A DNA stretch of 45,738 bases from Burkholderiales bacterium (GTDB taxonomy: Bacteria; Pseudomonadota; Gammaproteobacteria; Burkholderiales; Burkholderiaceae_C): the NCBI GenBank assembly GCA_016192425.1, contig JACPUE010000005.1, forward strand, positions 1 through 45,738, read 5' to 3'. Below, piece by piece: positions 1 through 8,149 of the stretch. A program made the position numbers and the translations under genes. The notes beneath the pieces are model-generated. The model ran no database searches. It was not told the origin of the DNA and saw only the letters and a list, made by a program, of their open reading frames with translations. Each line of letters starts with the position of its first letter. The stretch's first letter is position 1.

Positions 1-10
1 ACCATATTGA

Positions 11-40
11 CAGCTGGTTTTGCACCAGCTGGTTGGTGCA
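11..40. other. two overlapping, mutually exclusive hairpins
   Basis: Seen directly: CAGCTGGT (11-18) pairs with ACCAGCTG (24-31), and TGCACCA (21-27) pairs with TGGTGCA (34-40). The two stems share bases, so only one can form at a time. No T-run follows. Apart from this, bases 1-221 hold no convincing gene; the short open frames there have no recognisable protein. This could be the 3' or 5' flank of a gene outside the window. Confidence 0.35.
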
Positions 41-221
41 GGAAACTCAATGCGGACAAGGGTTTACGGGTGCTTGCGTTTTGTTACGCTGCGGTCGACT
101 GTAGTCGGGTGCGGCAATGTAATTGTTTGTGTTGGCTGGGAATGGGTGTCGGGTTTTTGCCAATGGGTTGACGGGGGCGCATACCGGTGGCTCTCGCTCA
201 GCAGCTAAAAACGAGAAACCT

Positions 222-1064
222 TCAGCGCAACGCAGCCCCGCCGATATGCTCCTGCAGCGATACGGTGCCGCCAATCATGATGAGCGCTGGCGGGTGCACG
301 CCGTACTGTTCGCTCAGCGCAGGCAGGGTACGCAGCGTGCCCACGATGGTGCGCTGCTCGGGCCGGGTGGCGCGCTCCACCAGCGCTGCGGGGGTGTCGC
401 CGTCCAGGCCATGGGCGATGAGTTGGGTGCAGATGGTAGGCAGCGTGCCCATGCCCATGTAGATGACCACGGTCTGGCGCGGGCGGGCCAATGCTGCCCA
501 GTCCAGGGCCACGGTGCGCTCGCCGTCTTCGCCCTGCAGGTGCCCGGTGGCAAGCACCAGCATGCCCGCGTGGTCGCGGTGCGTGAGCGGTATGCCCGCG
601 CACGCCGCCGCCCCCTGGGCTGCGCTGATGCCGGGCACGGTTTCGCAGGCCACGCCTGCAGCGGCCAGCGCCTGGGCCTCCTCGCCGCCGCGCCCGAAGA
701 TGTACGGGTCGCCCCCCTTGAGGCGCACCAGCGAACGGCCTGCGCGCGCCAGGCGGATCATCAGGTCGATGATGCCCTCCTGCGGCAGGCTGTGGTTGCT
801 GCTTTGCTTACCCACGTAGATGCGTTCTGCGCTTTCGGGCACGAGCTGGAGCACGTCCTGGGACACCAGGTTGTCGTACAGCACCAGGCTGGCTTGTGCC
901 AGTGCCTTGGCGGCTTTGACGGTGAGCAGCTCGGCGTCGCCCGGGCCGGCGCCCACCAGGGTGACGCGGCCCCATTGCGCGGCGGGCAGGTCTGCAGGGC
1001 CCGGGGGCGGCACGGCGCCATGGTGGATGTCCATGCCATGGACGGGGGGGTGCTGAAAATCCAT
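222..1064 (-). CDS. cobA: uroporphyrinogen-III C-methyltransferase (CobA/NirE type)
   Basis: It transfers two methyl groups from S-adenosylmethionine to uroporphyrinogen III, giving precorrin-2, the shared precursor of siroheme and heme d1 (known for the family). The 280-residue protein shows the family glycine-rich loop VGAGPGD at residues 37-43, then DNLVS near 65, VGKQ near 84 and the LKGGDPYIFGRGGEE block at 115-129. The start ATG at 1064 gives the usual length; an ATG at 1034 also precedes all motifs. The gene is divergent from a heme d1 cluster that has no other methyltransferase, so it is probably the functional NirE, although a general CobA role cannot be excluded. An FNR-type palindrome lies 81 bases upstream. 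Confidence 0.93.
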   Translation of the reverse strand: MDFQHPPVHGMDIHHGAVPPPGPADLPAAQWGRVTLVGAGPGDAELLTVKAAKALAQASLVLYDNLVSQDVLQLVPESAERIYVGKQSSNHSLPQEGIIDLMIRLARAGRSLVRLKGGDPYIFGRGGEEAQALAAAGVACETVPGISAAQGAAACAGIPLTHRDHAGMLVLATGHLQGEDGERTVALDWAALARPRQTVVIYMGMGTLPTICTQLIAHGLDGDTPAALVERATRPEQRTIVGTLRTLPALSEQYGVHPPALIMIGGTVSLQEHIGGAALR

Positions 1065-1144
1065 CGTGGCTCCGGGTTGCGGGTCAGTGTGAGGCCGGGT
1101 CAATAAAACAGTGAAGCGGATTGTCCTGAGGGATGACCCTGACT

Positions 1145-1166
1145 GTCCTTGATGCCAGTCAAGGAC
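1145..1166. promoter_or_regulatory. FNR/Dnr/Anr-type operator between divergent cobA and nir genes
   Basis: The sequence is a perfect inverted repeat, GTCCTTGA (1145-1152) - six bases - TCAAGGAC (1159-1166). Its core TTGAT-N4-GTCAA (1149-1162) matches the FNR-family consensus TTGAT-N4-ATCAA at nine of ten positions. It is the only such site seen in the cobA-nirC gap, 81 bases from the cobA start and 75 from the nirC-like start. Crp/Fnr regulators of this type switch on denitrification under low oxygen or nitric oxide. Control of both flanking genes is inferred from position. Confidence 0.8.
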
Positions 1167-1240
1167 GCGGGTCGCATTTCGGCGGATTATGCAGGTCTGT
1201 CGCAAATTGTTGCGGCGCCCGTCTGCCCCACGCCGCTGCC

Positions 1241-1618
1241 ATGCCCGCCAATACCCCCTTTCGCCACCGCCTTTCCGTGCTGCGCCCAGCGGGAGTACTG
1301 TTCCTGGCCCTGGCAGCACTGGGCGCCCAGGCCGATGCCCCCGACCCCAGCCCGCAACGCCAGCGCGAACTGGTGCGCATGGTGCGCCAGGACTGCGGCT
1401 CCTGCCACGGCCTGCACCTGACGGGCGGCCTGGGCCCGGCGCTCACGCGCGAGGCCCTGGCGGGCAAGCCGCTCGAATCGATGGCATCGACCATCTACGG
1501 CGGCCGCCCCGGCACGCCCATGGCCCCGTGGAAGGCCATGCTGACCGAAGACGATGCCCACTGGATTGCCCGGCAACTGCTCGCCGGATTTCCCGAACCC
1601 ACGAAAGGCTCTGAATGA
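1241..1618 (+). CDS. nirC: periplasmic c-type cytochrome, NirC-like
   Basis: A 125-residue exported mono-heme cytochrome c. The N-terminus has a basic stretch followed by a hydrophobic segment (about residues 12-30) ending in AQA, a likely signal peptide. The heme-binding motif CGSCH is at 52-56 and a candidate methionine ligand lies in GTPMAPW (Met94). In nir operons small cytochromes of this kind pass electrons to NirS or to the d1-maturation enzymes. The frame stays open upstream to 1133, but that stretch runs through the FNR box, so ATG 1241 is the better start. The last codons overlap the nirF start (ATGA), indicating translational coupling. The NirC name rests on position and size. Confidence 0.82.
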   Translation: MPANTPFRHRLSVLRPAGVLFLALAALGAQADAPDPSPQRQRELVRMVRQDCGSCHGLHLTGGLGPALTREALAGKPLESMASTIYGGRPGTPMAPWKAMLTEDDAHWIARQLLAGFPEPTKGSE

Positions 1619-2796
1619 ACCGCCGCGATTGCCTGGCCCTGATGGGCGCCTCCTCGCTGGTGCTGGCGGGATGTGCCAGCGCCCCCCCTGCCATGGGCAC
1701 TGGCGACCTGGGCGTGGTGGTGGCCCGCTCCACGGGCACGCTGGCCATTGTCAACACCAGTTCGCGCAAGCTGCTGGGAATGGTCACAGGCCTGGGCGAC
1801 CTGTCCCACGCCTCGGTGGTGTTCTCGCGCGATGGGCGCCATGCCTTTGTGTTCGGGCGCGACGGCGGCCTGACCAAGGTGGACTTGCTGGCACAGCGCA
1901 TTGCAGGCCGTGTGATGCAGGCGGGCAATTCCATCGGCGGGGCCATCAGCGCTGATGGCCGCCTGGTGGTGGCACAGAACTACACGCCCGGCGGCATCAA
2001 GGCGTTTGACGCCGACACACTGGAGCTGGTGGCCGATGTGCCCGCCGAATACGAGAGCGGCAAGCGCTCGCGCATCGTCGGCCTGGTGGATCTGCCGGGG
2101 CAGCGCTTCGCCTACAGCCTGTTCGATGCCGACGCCATCTGGATCACCGACCTGTCCAACCCCGCGCGCCCTGTCACCACCAAGCTGCCCAACATCGGGC
2201 GCCAGCCCTACGACGCACTGGTCACGCCCAACGGCCGCCACTACATCGCCGGCCTGTTCGGCGAGGACGGCCTGGCCATGGTGGATCTGTGGGAAGAAAC
2301 ACCCACGGTGCGCCGCATCCTGGGCGGTTATGGCCGAGGCCAGGAACCGCTGCCGGTGTACAAGATGCCGCACCTGCGCGGCTGGGCCGTGGCCGGGCGG
2401 CGCGCCTACCTGCCGGCCATCGGCCGCCACGAGGTGCTGGTGGTGGACACCGACACCTGGCAGGAAGTCGGTCGCATCCCCGTGGCGGGCCAGCCCGTGT
2501 TCGTGATGGCGCGGCCCGACGGCCGCCAGGTGTGGGTGAACTTTGCCGTGCCCGACTACCACCGCGTACAGGTCATCGACACCACTACGCAGAGAATCGT
2601 GCGCACGCTGGAGCCCGGCAAGGCCGTGCTGCACATGGAGTTCACGCCGCGCGGCGAATCGGTCTGGATCAGTTCGCGCGACGACCACCGCGTCAGCGTG
2701 ATCGACACCCAGACCTTCGCCACCCAGGCCACCATGACCGTGGACTCTCCCAGCGGCATCTTCTTCACCTCGCGTGCTGCGCGGCTTGGTTTTTGA
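1615..2796 (+). CDS. nirF: heme d1 biosynthesis lipoprotein NirF
   Basis: A 393-residue beta-propeller protein related to the d1 domain of cd1 nitrite reductase. It begins with a lipoprotein signal (LVLAGC, acylated Cys20), so it should be anchored on the periplasmic side. Repeated blades are visible as recurring patterns of a GR or GN turn followed by valine-rich strands, such as HEVLVVDTDTWQ and YHRVQVIDTT. NirF is required for heme d1 formation, but its exact step has been debated. It overlaps the cytochrome gene by four bases and is followed seven bases later by nirDL. Length and context fit NirF; the lack of a cytochrome c domain separates it from NirN and NirS. Confidence 0.92.
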   Translation: MNRRDCLALMGASSLVLAGCASAPPAMGTGDLGVVVARSTGTLAIVNTSSRKLLGMVTGLGDLSHASVVFSRDGRHAFVFGRDGGLTKVDLLAQRIAGRVMQAGNSIGGAISADGRLVVAQNYTPGGIKAFDADTLELVADVPAEYESGKRSRIVGLVDLPGQRFAYSLFDADAIWITDLSNPARPVTTKLPNIGRQPYDALVTPNGRHYIAGLFGEDGLAMVDLWEETPTVRRILGGYGRGQEPLPVYKMPHLRGWAVAGRRAYLPAIGRHEVLVVDTDTWQEVGRIPVAGQPVFVMARPDGRQVWVNFAVPDYHRVQVIDTTTQRIVRTLEPGKAVLHMEFTPRGESVWISSRDDHRVSVIDTQTFATQATMTVDSPSGIFFTSRAARLGF

Positions 2797-2803
2797 GCGC
2801 GCC

Positions 2804-3838
2804 ATGGCAACCGACGATCCCCTGCGCCTGACCCTGCTCAACCCCTGGCAGCGCGGTTTCCCGCTGGTGCAGGAGCCTTTTGCGCACATCGCAGGCACCC
2901 TGGGCCTGGGCGCCGACGAGGTGCTTGCAGGCTACGCCCGGCTGCAGCGCGAAGGCGCCCTGAGCCGCATCGGCGGCGTGTTTGCAGGCATGGCCGGGGG
3001 CGCCGCGCTGCTTGCGGCCATGGCCGTGCCGCCCGAGCGCCTGGACGCCGTGGCCGCCGTGGTGTCCAGCCACCCCGGCGTGAACCACAACTACCAGCGC
3101 GAACACCACTACAACCTCTGGTTCGTGATGACCGGCCAGGACGATGCCGCCGTGCGCGCCGCCATGCACGCGCTCGAAGCAGCCACGGGATTGAGCGCCC
3201 TGCAACTGCGCATGCAGCGCGCCTACCGCATCGACCTGGGCTTTGACCTGCGTGGCTGCACCGCCCTGGCGCCCATGGCGGCCACGCGCGAAGCCACGCC
3301 GGTGCTGGATGCCGACCGGCCGCTCGCCGCCTTGCTCGAAGCAGGCCTGCCGCTGGTGCAGCGCCCCTACGACGCCTGGGCCCTGGCGCTGGGCCGCACG
3401 CCCGAATCCGTGCTGCGCACGCTGCAGCAGTGGCTGGACCAGGGCACGGTGCGGCGCATCGGCGCCATCGTGCGCCACCATGAGCTGGGCTTCGACGCCA
3501 ATGCCATGACGGTGTTCAACATCCCGGACGCGCAGGTGGACGCCTATGGCGAGGCGCTGGCGCGCGTGGCGGGCGTGACGCTGGCCTACCGGCGCGAGCG
3601 CGCCGAGGGCTGGCCCTACAACCTGTACTGCATGGTGCATGGCCGCGACCGCAGCGCCGTGCACGAGGTGATTGCACGCGCCATTGCCCAGTGCGGCCTG
3701 GCGCAGTACCCGCGCGAGGTGCTGTTCTCGTGCAAGCGCTTCAAGCAGACCGGCCCGAGGCGCTTCCGCGCCCTGCCGGAGAACCAGGCCCGCGATGCCG
3801 CCACGCCCCCGGAGGTGCTCGATGCTGTCGCCGGATGA
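2804..3838 (+). CDS. nirDL: fused siroheme decarboxylase NirD-NirL
   Basis: A 344-residue fusion of two AsnC/Lrp-like halves. The first half (about 1-150) carries a winged-helix-like segment ending LSRIGG and the motif HNYQREHHYNLWFV. The second half (about 165-320) carries RRIGAIVRHHELGF and the motif YRRERAEGWPYNLYCMVHGR. These are the NirD-type and NirL-type signatures of the enzymes that decarboxylate siroheme to didecarboxysiroheme in heme d1 synthesis. Fused NirDL proteins are known from some denitrifiers, whereas Pseudomonas has separate genes. ATG 2804 was chosen because it follows the nirF stop by seven bases; an in-frame earlier ATG at 2774 lies inside nirF. The 3' end overlaps nirG by 17 bases. 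Confidence 0.9.
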   Translation: MATDDPLRLTLLNPWQRGFPLVQEPFAHIAGTLGLGADEVLAGYARLQREGALSRIGGVFAGMAGGAALLAAMAVPPERLDAVAAVVSSHPGVNHNYQREHHYNLWFVMTGQDDAAVRAAMHALEAATGLSALQLRMQRAYRIDLGFDLRGCTALAPMAATREATPVLDADRPLAALLEAGLPLVQRPYDAWALALGRTPESVLRTLQQWLDQGTVRRIGAIVRHHELGFDANAMTVFNIPDAQVDAYGEALARVAGVTLAYRRERAEGWPYNLYCMVHGRDRSAVHEVIARAIAQCGLAQYPREVLFSCKRFKQTGPRRFRALPENQARDAATPPEVLDAVAG

Positions 3839-4292
3839 CGCCCGCCTTCTGGAGCGCCTGCACGGTGACCTGCCGCTGACCGATCGGCCCTTCGCCGACG
3901 TGGCGGCGGAGTTCGGCTGGAGCGAGGACGATGTGATCGGCAGGCTGTCGGCCCTGCTGGAGAGCGGCATGCTCACGCGCTTTGGGCCGCTGTTCCAGAT
4001 CGAGCGGGCGGGCGGCCTGTTTGTGCTGGCCGCCATGGCCGTGCCCGAGGAGCGCTTTGAAGCCGTGACGGCGCAAGTCAACGCCCACCCCGAAATCGCG
4101 CACAACTACCGGCGCGCCCATGCGCTGAACATGTGGTTCGTGCTGGGCACCGAAACACCGGCGCAGTGCGCCGCCGCCATCGAACGCATCGAAGCCGAGA
4201 CCGGGTTGAGCGTGCTGGCCTTCCCGAAGGAACGCGAGTTCTTCGTCGAACTCAAGCTCCCCCTGACCAGCGGAGTGCAGCATGGCGCTTGA
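3822..4292 (+). CDS. nirG: siroheme decarboxylase subunit NirG
   Basis: A 156-residue AsnC/Lrp-family protein that resembles the first half of the preceding NirDL. It has the segment GMLTRFGPLFQ and the D/G-type motif IAHNYRRAHALNMWFV (near residues 88-103). NirD, NirL, NirG and NirH act together as siroheme decarboxylase. The start ATG at 3822 has GGAGG ten bases upstream, inside the end of nirDL. The gene overlaps nirDL by 17 bases and nirH by 11 bases, so the three are translated as a unit. Assignment to NirG rather than a second NirD rests on order and pairing with NirH. Confidence 0.88.
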   Translation: MLSPDDARLLERLHGDLPLTDRPFADVAAEFGWSEDDVIGRLSALLESGMLTRFGPLFQIERAGGLFVLAAMAVPEERFEAVTAQVNAHPEIAHNYRRAHALNMWFVLGTETPAQCAAAIERIEAETGLSVLAFPKEREFFVELKLPLTSGVQHGA

Positions 4293-4773
4293 CGATTTCG
4301 ACCGTGCCCTGATCGCCGCCACCCAGGGCGGCCTGCCGCTGGTACCCCGCCCCTACGATGCCGTGGGCGAACGCCTGGGCGTGAGCGGCCAGCAGGTGCG
4401 CGAGCGTCTGGCGCAGATGCTGGAAACCGGCCTCATCCGCCGCATCGGCGCCGTACCCAACCACTACCGCCTGGGCTTCACCGCCAACGGCATGAGCGTG
4501 TGGGACGTGGACGATGCGCTGGTGGACCAACTCGGCGAACGCATCGGCCAGCTGCCCGGCGTGAGTCACTGCTACCGCCGCCCGCGCCGACTTCCAAGCT
4601 GGCCCTACAACCTGTTCGCCATGCTGCACGGCCGCACGCGCGCCGAGGTTGAGCAGCAGGCCGTACAGTTGCGCGAACTGCTGGGCACCGCCTGCCGGGG
4701 CCACGACATTCTTTACTCCACCGCCATCCTCAAGAAGACCGGCCTGCGTCTTCGGCAAAGCCAAGAAAGCTAA
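4282..4773 (+). CDS. nirH: siroheme decarboxylase subunit NirH
   Basis: A 163-residue AsnC/Lrp-family protein that matches the second half of NirDL. It has the segment LIRRIGAVPNHYRLGF and the L/H-type motif HCYRRPRRLPSWPYNLFAMLHGR (near residues 94-116, quoted in part here as key blocks CYRR and WPYNLFAMLHGR). It is expected to pair with NirG in removing acetate side-chain carboxyls of siroheme. It overlaps nirG by 11 bases and its stop is two bases before the nirJ start. The C-terminal ILYSTAILKKTGLRL resembles the LFSCKRFKQTGPRR end of NirDL, again supporting common descent. Confidence 0.9.
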   Translation: MALDDFDRALIAATQGGLPLVPRPYDAVGERLGVSGQQVRERLAQMLETGLIRRIGAVPNHYRLGFTANGMSVWDVDDALVDQLGERIGQLPGVSHCYRRPRRLPSWPYNLFAMLHGRTRAEVEQQAVQLRELLGTACRGHDILYSTAILKKTGLRLRQSQES

Positions 4774-4775
4774 CC

Positions 4776-6026
4776 ATGTTCCGCATCAGCCAATACATGC
4801 GCGAGCTCGCGCAAGCCCAGGCCATGGGCACCTACCCCGTTCCCGCCCGCCGTGGCAGCGGCCAGCCGCCGGGGCCGGTGGTGATCTGGAACCTGATCCG
4901 CCGCTGCAACCTGACCTGCAAGCACTGCTACGCGCTGTCGGCCGACCACGACTACGAGGGCGAGCTGTCCACGCAGGAAGTGTTCGGCGTGATGGACGAC
5001 CTCAAGGCCTACCGTGTGCCGGTGCTGATCCTCTCGGGCGGCGAGCCGCTGATGCGGCCCGACATCTTCGAGATCGCCGAGCGCGCCCGGGACATGAAGT
5101 TCTACACGGGCCTGTCGACCAACGGCACGCTGATCGACGAACCCATGGCCGACCGCATCGCCACCATGGGCTTCGACTACGTGGGCATCAGCCTGGACGG
5201 CCTGCGCGAGACGCACGATTTCTTCCGCCGCCTCGATGGCGCCTTCGACCGCAGCCTCGCCGCCGTGCGCTACCTGCACCAGCGCGGTGTGAAGGTGGGC
5301 CTGCGCTTCACCATGACGGCCATGAACGCGCACGACTTCCCGGCGCTGCTGGACCTGATGCGCCAGGAGGCCGTGGACAAGTTCTACTTCTCGCACCTCA
5401 ACTACGCCGGCCGCGGCAACATCCACCGCGGCAAGGACGCGCAGTTCCAGGCCACGCGCGACGCGCTCGACCTGCTGTTCGAGCGCGCCTGGCAGTCCGC
5501 GCTGGAAGGCCGCGAGGAAGACTACGTGACCGGCAACAACGACGCCGACGGCCCCTACCTGCTGCAATGGGTGCGCGAACGCATGCCGCAGTGGGAGGCG
5601 CCGCTGCGCGAGCGCCTCATTGCCTGGGGCGGCAATTCCAGCGGCGTGAACGTGGCCAACATCGACAACCTGGGCACCGTGCACCCCGACACCATGTGGT
5701 GGCACCACGATCTGGGCAACGTGCGCCAGCGCCCGTTTTCAAGCATCTGGTCTGACACGTCCGACCCGCTGATGGCAGGCCTGAAAGCCAAGCCACGCCC
5801 GGTGGGTGGCCGCTGCGCCAACTGCCACTACTTCAGCATCTGCGGGGGCAACACGCGCGTGCGCGCCCAGCAGCTCACCGGCGACGCCTGGGCCGAAGAC
5901 CCCGGCTGCTACCTGCGCGACGACGAGATCGGCCTGGCCTGCGGCAGCGATGCGCAGCGCGTGGCCGTCACGCCCTTCAGCCACCGCCGCACCATTGAAA
6001 TCCTTCCGGAGTCCCACCATGCGTGA
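4776..6026 (+). CDS. nirJ: radical SAM heme d1 biosynthesis protein NirJ
   Basis: A 416-residue radical S-adenosylmethionine enzyme. The CxxxCxxC iron-sulfur motif is CNLTCKHC at residues 44-51 and the SAM-binding GGEP is at 88-91. A second, SPASM-like cysteine cluster starts at Cys347 (CANC) and continues through CGG and a further Cys in DPGC. NirJ is known to remove propionate side chains from didecarboxysiroheme on the way to heme d1. It starts two bases after nirH and overlaps nirN by eight bases. Length, both cysteine clusters and neighbours agree, so alternatives such as the heme-pathway AhbC or AhbD are unlikely. Confidence 0.93.
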   Translation: MFRISQYMRELAQAQAMGTYPVPARRGSGQPPGPVVIWNLIRRCNLTCKHCYALSADHDYEGELSTQEVFGVMDDLKAYRVPVLILSGGEPLMRPDIFEIAERARDMKFYTGLSTNGTLIDEPMADRIATMGFDYVGISLDGLRETHDFFRRLDGAFDRSLAAVRYLHQRGVKVGLRFTMTAMNAHDFPALLDLMRQEAVDKFYFSHLNYAGRGNIHRGKDAQFQATRDALDLLFERAWQSALEGREEDYVTGNNDADGPYLLQWVRERMPQWEAPLRERLIAWGGNSSGVNVANIDNLGTVHPDTMWWHHDLGNVRQRPFSSIWSDTSDPLMAGLKAKPRPVGGRCANCHYFSICGGNTRVRAQQLTGDAWAEDPGCYLRDDEIGLACGSDAQRVAVTPFSHRRTIEILPESHHA

Positions 6027-7644
6027 GCACCTGTACCGCTGGCTCAGCCCGGCCCTGGCCCTGGGCCTGCTGTGGATGGGCGTTGAACTGGCCCATGCAC
6101 AACCCGCACCCGGCACCCCGCCCACTGCGGCGGCACCCAGCGCGGACGCAGCAGCGCTGTACCAGCAGCACTGCGCCAGTTGCCATGGCGCACAACGCAC
6201 CGGCGGCATGGGCCCGGCCCTGCTGCCCGAAAGCCTGGAGCGCCTGCGCCGCCCCGAGGCGCTCAAGGTGATTGGCGAGGGCCGCACGGCCACGCAGATG
6301 CCGGGCTTTGCCGCCACGCTGTCACAAGCCGACATCGCCGCGCTGACGGGCTGGATCTACCAGCCCGTGGTGCCCGCGCCCGGCTGGAGCGATGCCGACA
6401 TCCGCGCATCGCGCACCGTGCCCACGCCGGACAAGCCCCTGGCCGACAAGCCGCAGTGGAAGGCCGACCCGATGAACCTGTTTGTCGTGGTGGAGGGCGG
6501 GGACCACCATGTCTCGGTGCTGGACGGCGATCGCTTTGAAGTGCTCACGCGCTTTGCCAGCCGCTACGCCCTGCATGGTGGGCCGAAGTTCACCCCCGAC
6601 GGGCGCTACGTGTTCTTCGGCTCGCGCGATGGCTGGATCACCAAGTACGACCTGTGGAACCTGGCCGTGGTGGCCGAGGTGCGCGCGGGCCTGAACATGC
6701 GCAACGTGGCGGTGAGCGGCGACGGCCGCTGGGTCATGGCCGCCAACTACCTGCCGCGCACGGTGGTGCTGTTCGACGCCGACCTTCAGCTGGCCAAGCG
6801 ATTCGAGGCCACCACGCTGGACGGCAAGAGCGCATCGCGCGCTTCCGCCGTGTACGACGCCGCACCGCGCAAGAGCTTTGTGGTGGCGCTCAAGGACATT
6901 CCCGAAGTCTGGGAAATCTCCTACGATCCCAACGCCGCCCTCATCCACGATGGGCTGGTGCACGATTACAAGATGGGCGAGGCCATCGCCAAGCCGGGCT
7001 ACCTCAATGTGCGGCGCACACCGCTGGACGAGCCGCTGGACGACTTCTTCTTTGACCAGAGCTACCACCACCTGCTGGGCTCCACCCGGCCGCAAGGCGC
7101 CAACGCACAAGGATCCACCGCCCAGGTGGTGAACCTGGATGTGCGCCGCAAGATCGCCGACCTGCCCATTGCCGGCATGCCGCACCTGGGCTCGGGCATC
7201 ACCTTCGCCTGGAACGGCACCACGGTGCTGGCCAGCCCCAACCTCAAGGACGGCGCCATTGACGTGATCGACATGAAGACCTGGCGCACGGTCAAGACCA
7301 TTCCCACGCCGGGGCCGGGCTTCTTCATGCGCAGCCATGAGAACACGCGCTACGCCTGGACCGACTCCATGATGAGCCCCAAGGCCAAGGACACGCTCAC
7401 GCTGATCGACAAAACCACGCTGGAGCCCGTGGCCAGCCTGCGCGAGCCCGGCAAGACGCTGGCGCACATCGAGTTCACCAAGGACGGGCGCTACGCCCTG
7501 GCCAGCGTGTGGGAGATGGACGGCGCCCTCATCGTGTATGACGCGCAGACGCTCAAGGAAGTCAAGCGCCTGCCCATGAAGAAGCCCGTGGGCAAGTACA
7601 ACGTGTGGAACAAGATTTCACGTTCGGAAGGCACGTCGCACTGA
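6019..7644 (+). CDS. nirN: heme d1 maturation cytochrome NirN
   Basis: A 541-residue periplasmic protein with a signal peptide ending near AHAQ (about residue 28), a cytochrome c domain with CASCH at 52-56 and candidate ligand Met94, and a C-terminal eight-blade d1-type propeller (about 150-541). NirN catalyses the last dehydrogenation of dihydro-heme d1 and hands the cofactor to NirS. It resembles NirS in layout, for instance the terminal PVGKYNVWN against NirS PTGKFNVYN. Its place as the last gene of the biosynthetic operon and its divergent blades favour NirN. ATG 6019 overlaps the nirJ end by eight bases. A NirS identity is less likely but would need an alignment to exclude fully. Confidence 0.82.
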   Translation: MREHLYRWLSPALALGLLWMGVELAHAQPAPGTPPTAAAPSADAAALYQQHCASCHGAQRTGGMGPALLPESLERLRRPEALKVIGEGRTATQMPGFAATLSQADIAALTGWIYQPVVPAPGWSDADIRASRTVPTPDKPLADKPQWKADPMNLFVVVEGGDHHVSVLDGDRFEVLTRFASRYALHGGPKFTPDGRYVFFGSRDGWITKYDLWNLAVVAEVRAGLNMRNVAVSGDGRWVMAANYLPRTVVLFDADLQLAKRFEATTLDGKSASRASAVYDAAPRKSFVVALKDIPEVWEISYDPNAALIHDGLVHDYKMGEAIAKPGYLNVRRTPLDEPLDDFFFDQSYHHLLGSTRPQGANAQGSTAQVVNLDVRRKIADLPIAGMPHLGSGITFAWNGTTVLASPNLKDGAIDVIDMKTWRTVKTIPTPGPGFFMRSHENTRYAWTDSMMSPKAKDTLTLIDKTTLEPVASLREPGKTLAHIEFTKDGRYALASVWEMDGALIVYDAQTLKEVKRLPMKKPVGKYNVWNKISRSEGTSH

Positions 7645-7646
7645 GG

Positions 7647-7759
7647 AACACCCCCCTGTGGCGCTGCGCGCCTTCCCCCCGCTCTCGCATTGCTGCGCAA
7701 TGCGGGCAGGGGGACGCTCCCAGCGCGGCGGGGCGGCCCTTGCGCGGGAGCCCTGGTAT
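7647..7759 (+). repeat. structured interspersed repeat, copy 1 (after nirN)
   Basis: This roughly 110-base element begins three bases after the nirN stop. It holds three stems: GGCGC/GCGCC (7660-7672), CGCATTG/CAATGCG (7686-7704) inside an outer CCCCC/GGGGG stem, and GCTCCC/GGGAGC (7716-7751). A near-identical copy lies at 33142-33256 and a fragment at 34334-34374, each in the same orientation just after a stop codon. Where the two full copies differ in stems 1 and 2 the changes preserve pairing. Its role is unknown; a 3'-end or terminator-like function is inferred. No gene was seen in the remaining bases up to 7812. Confidence 0.85.
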
Positions 7760-7812
7760 GGTCAGCGCCCATCTCGTGCGCCGTAGGCGTTGCATACTCA
7801 ACATGAATTGAC

Positions 7813-8149
7813 ATGGCAGCAAACACCCCCATCACCCGCATTCACCCGCAAGCCCAATGGTCGGACGCCGTGGTGCACCAGCACACGGCGTACTTCGTGG
7901 AAGTGCCCGAGAGCGGCAGCGACATCGCGGGCCAGACGCAGACCCTGTTCGCGCAGGCCGAGCGCAGCATGGCGCTGTGCGGCACCGACAAGCGCCACAT
8001 CCTGATGGCCACGATCTACCTCAAGCACATGGCCGACCGCGCCGCCTTCAACGCACTGTGGCAGGCCTGGCTGCCCGCGGGCTGCGCCCCGGCCCGTGCC
8101 TGCGTGAGCGCCGAGCTGGCCAGCCCGGACTACCTGCTGGAAATCGTGT

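Noticed and set aside
6019-7644. Calling the last nir gene nirS
   Set aside because: It has cytochrome c and d1-type domains like NirS, but its position after nirJ and its blade sequence fit NirN better. The call remains open to alignment.
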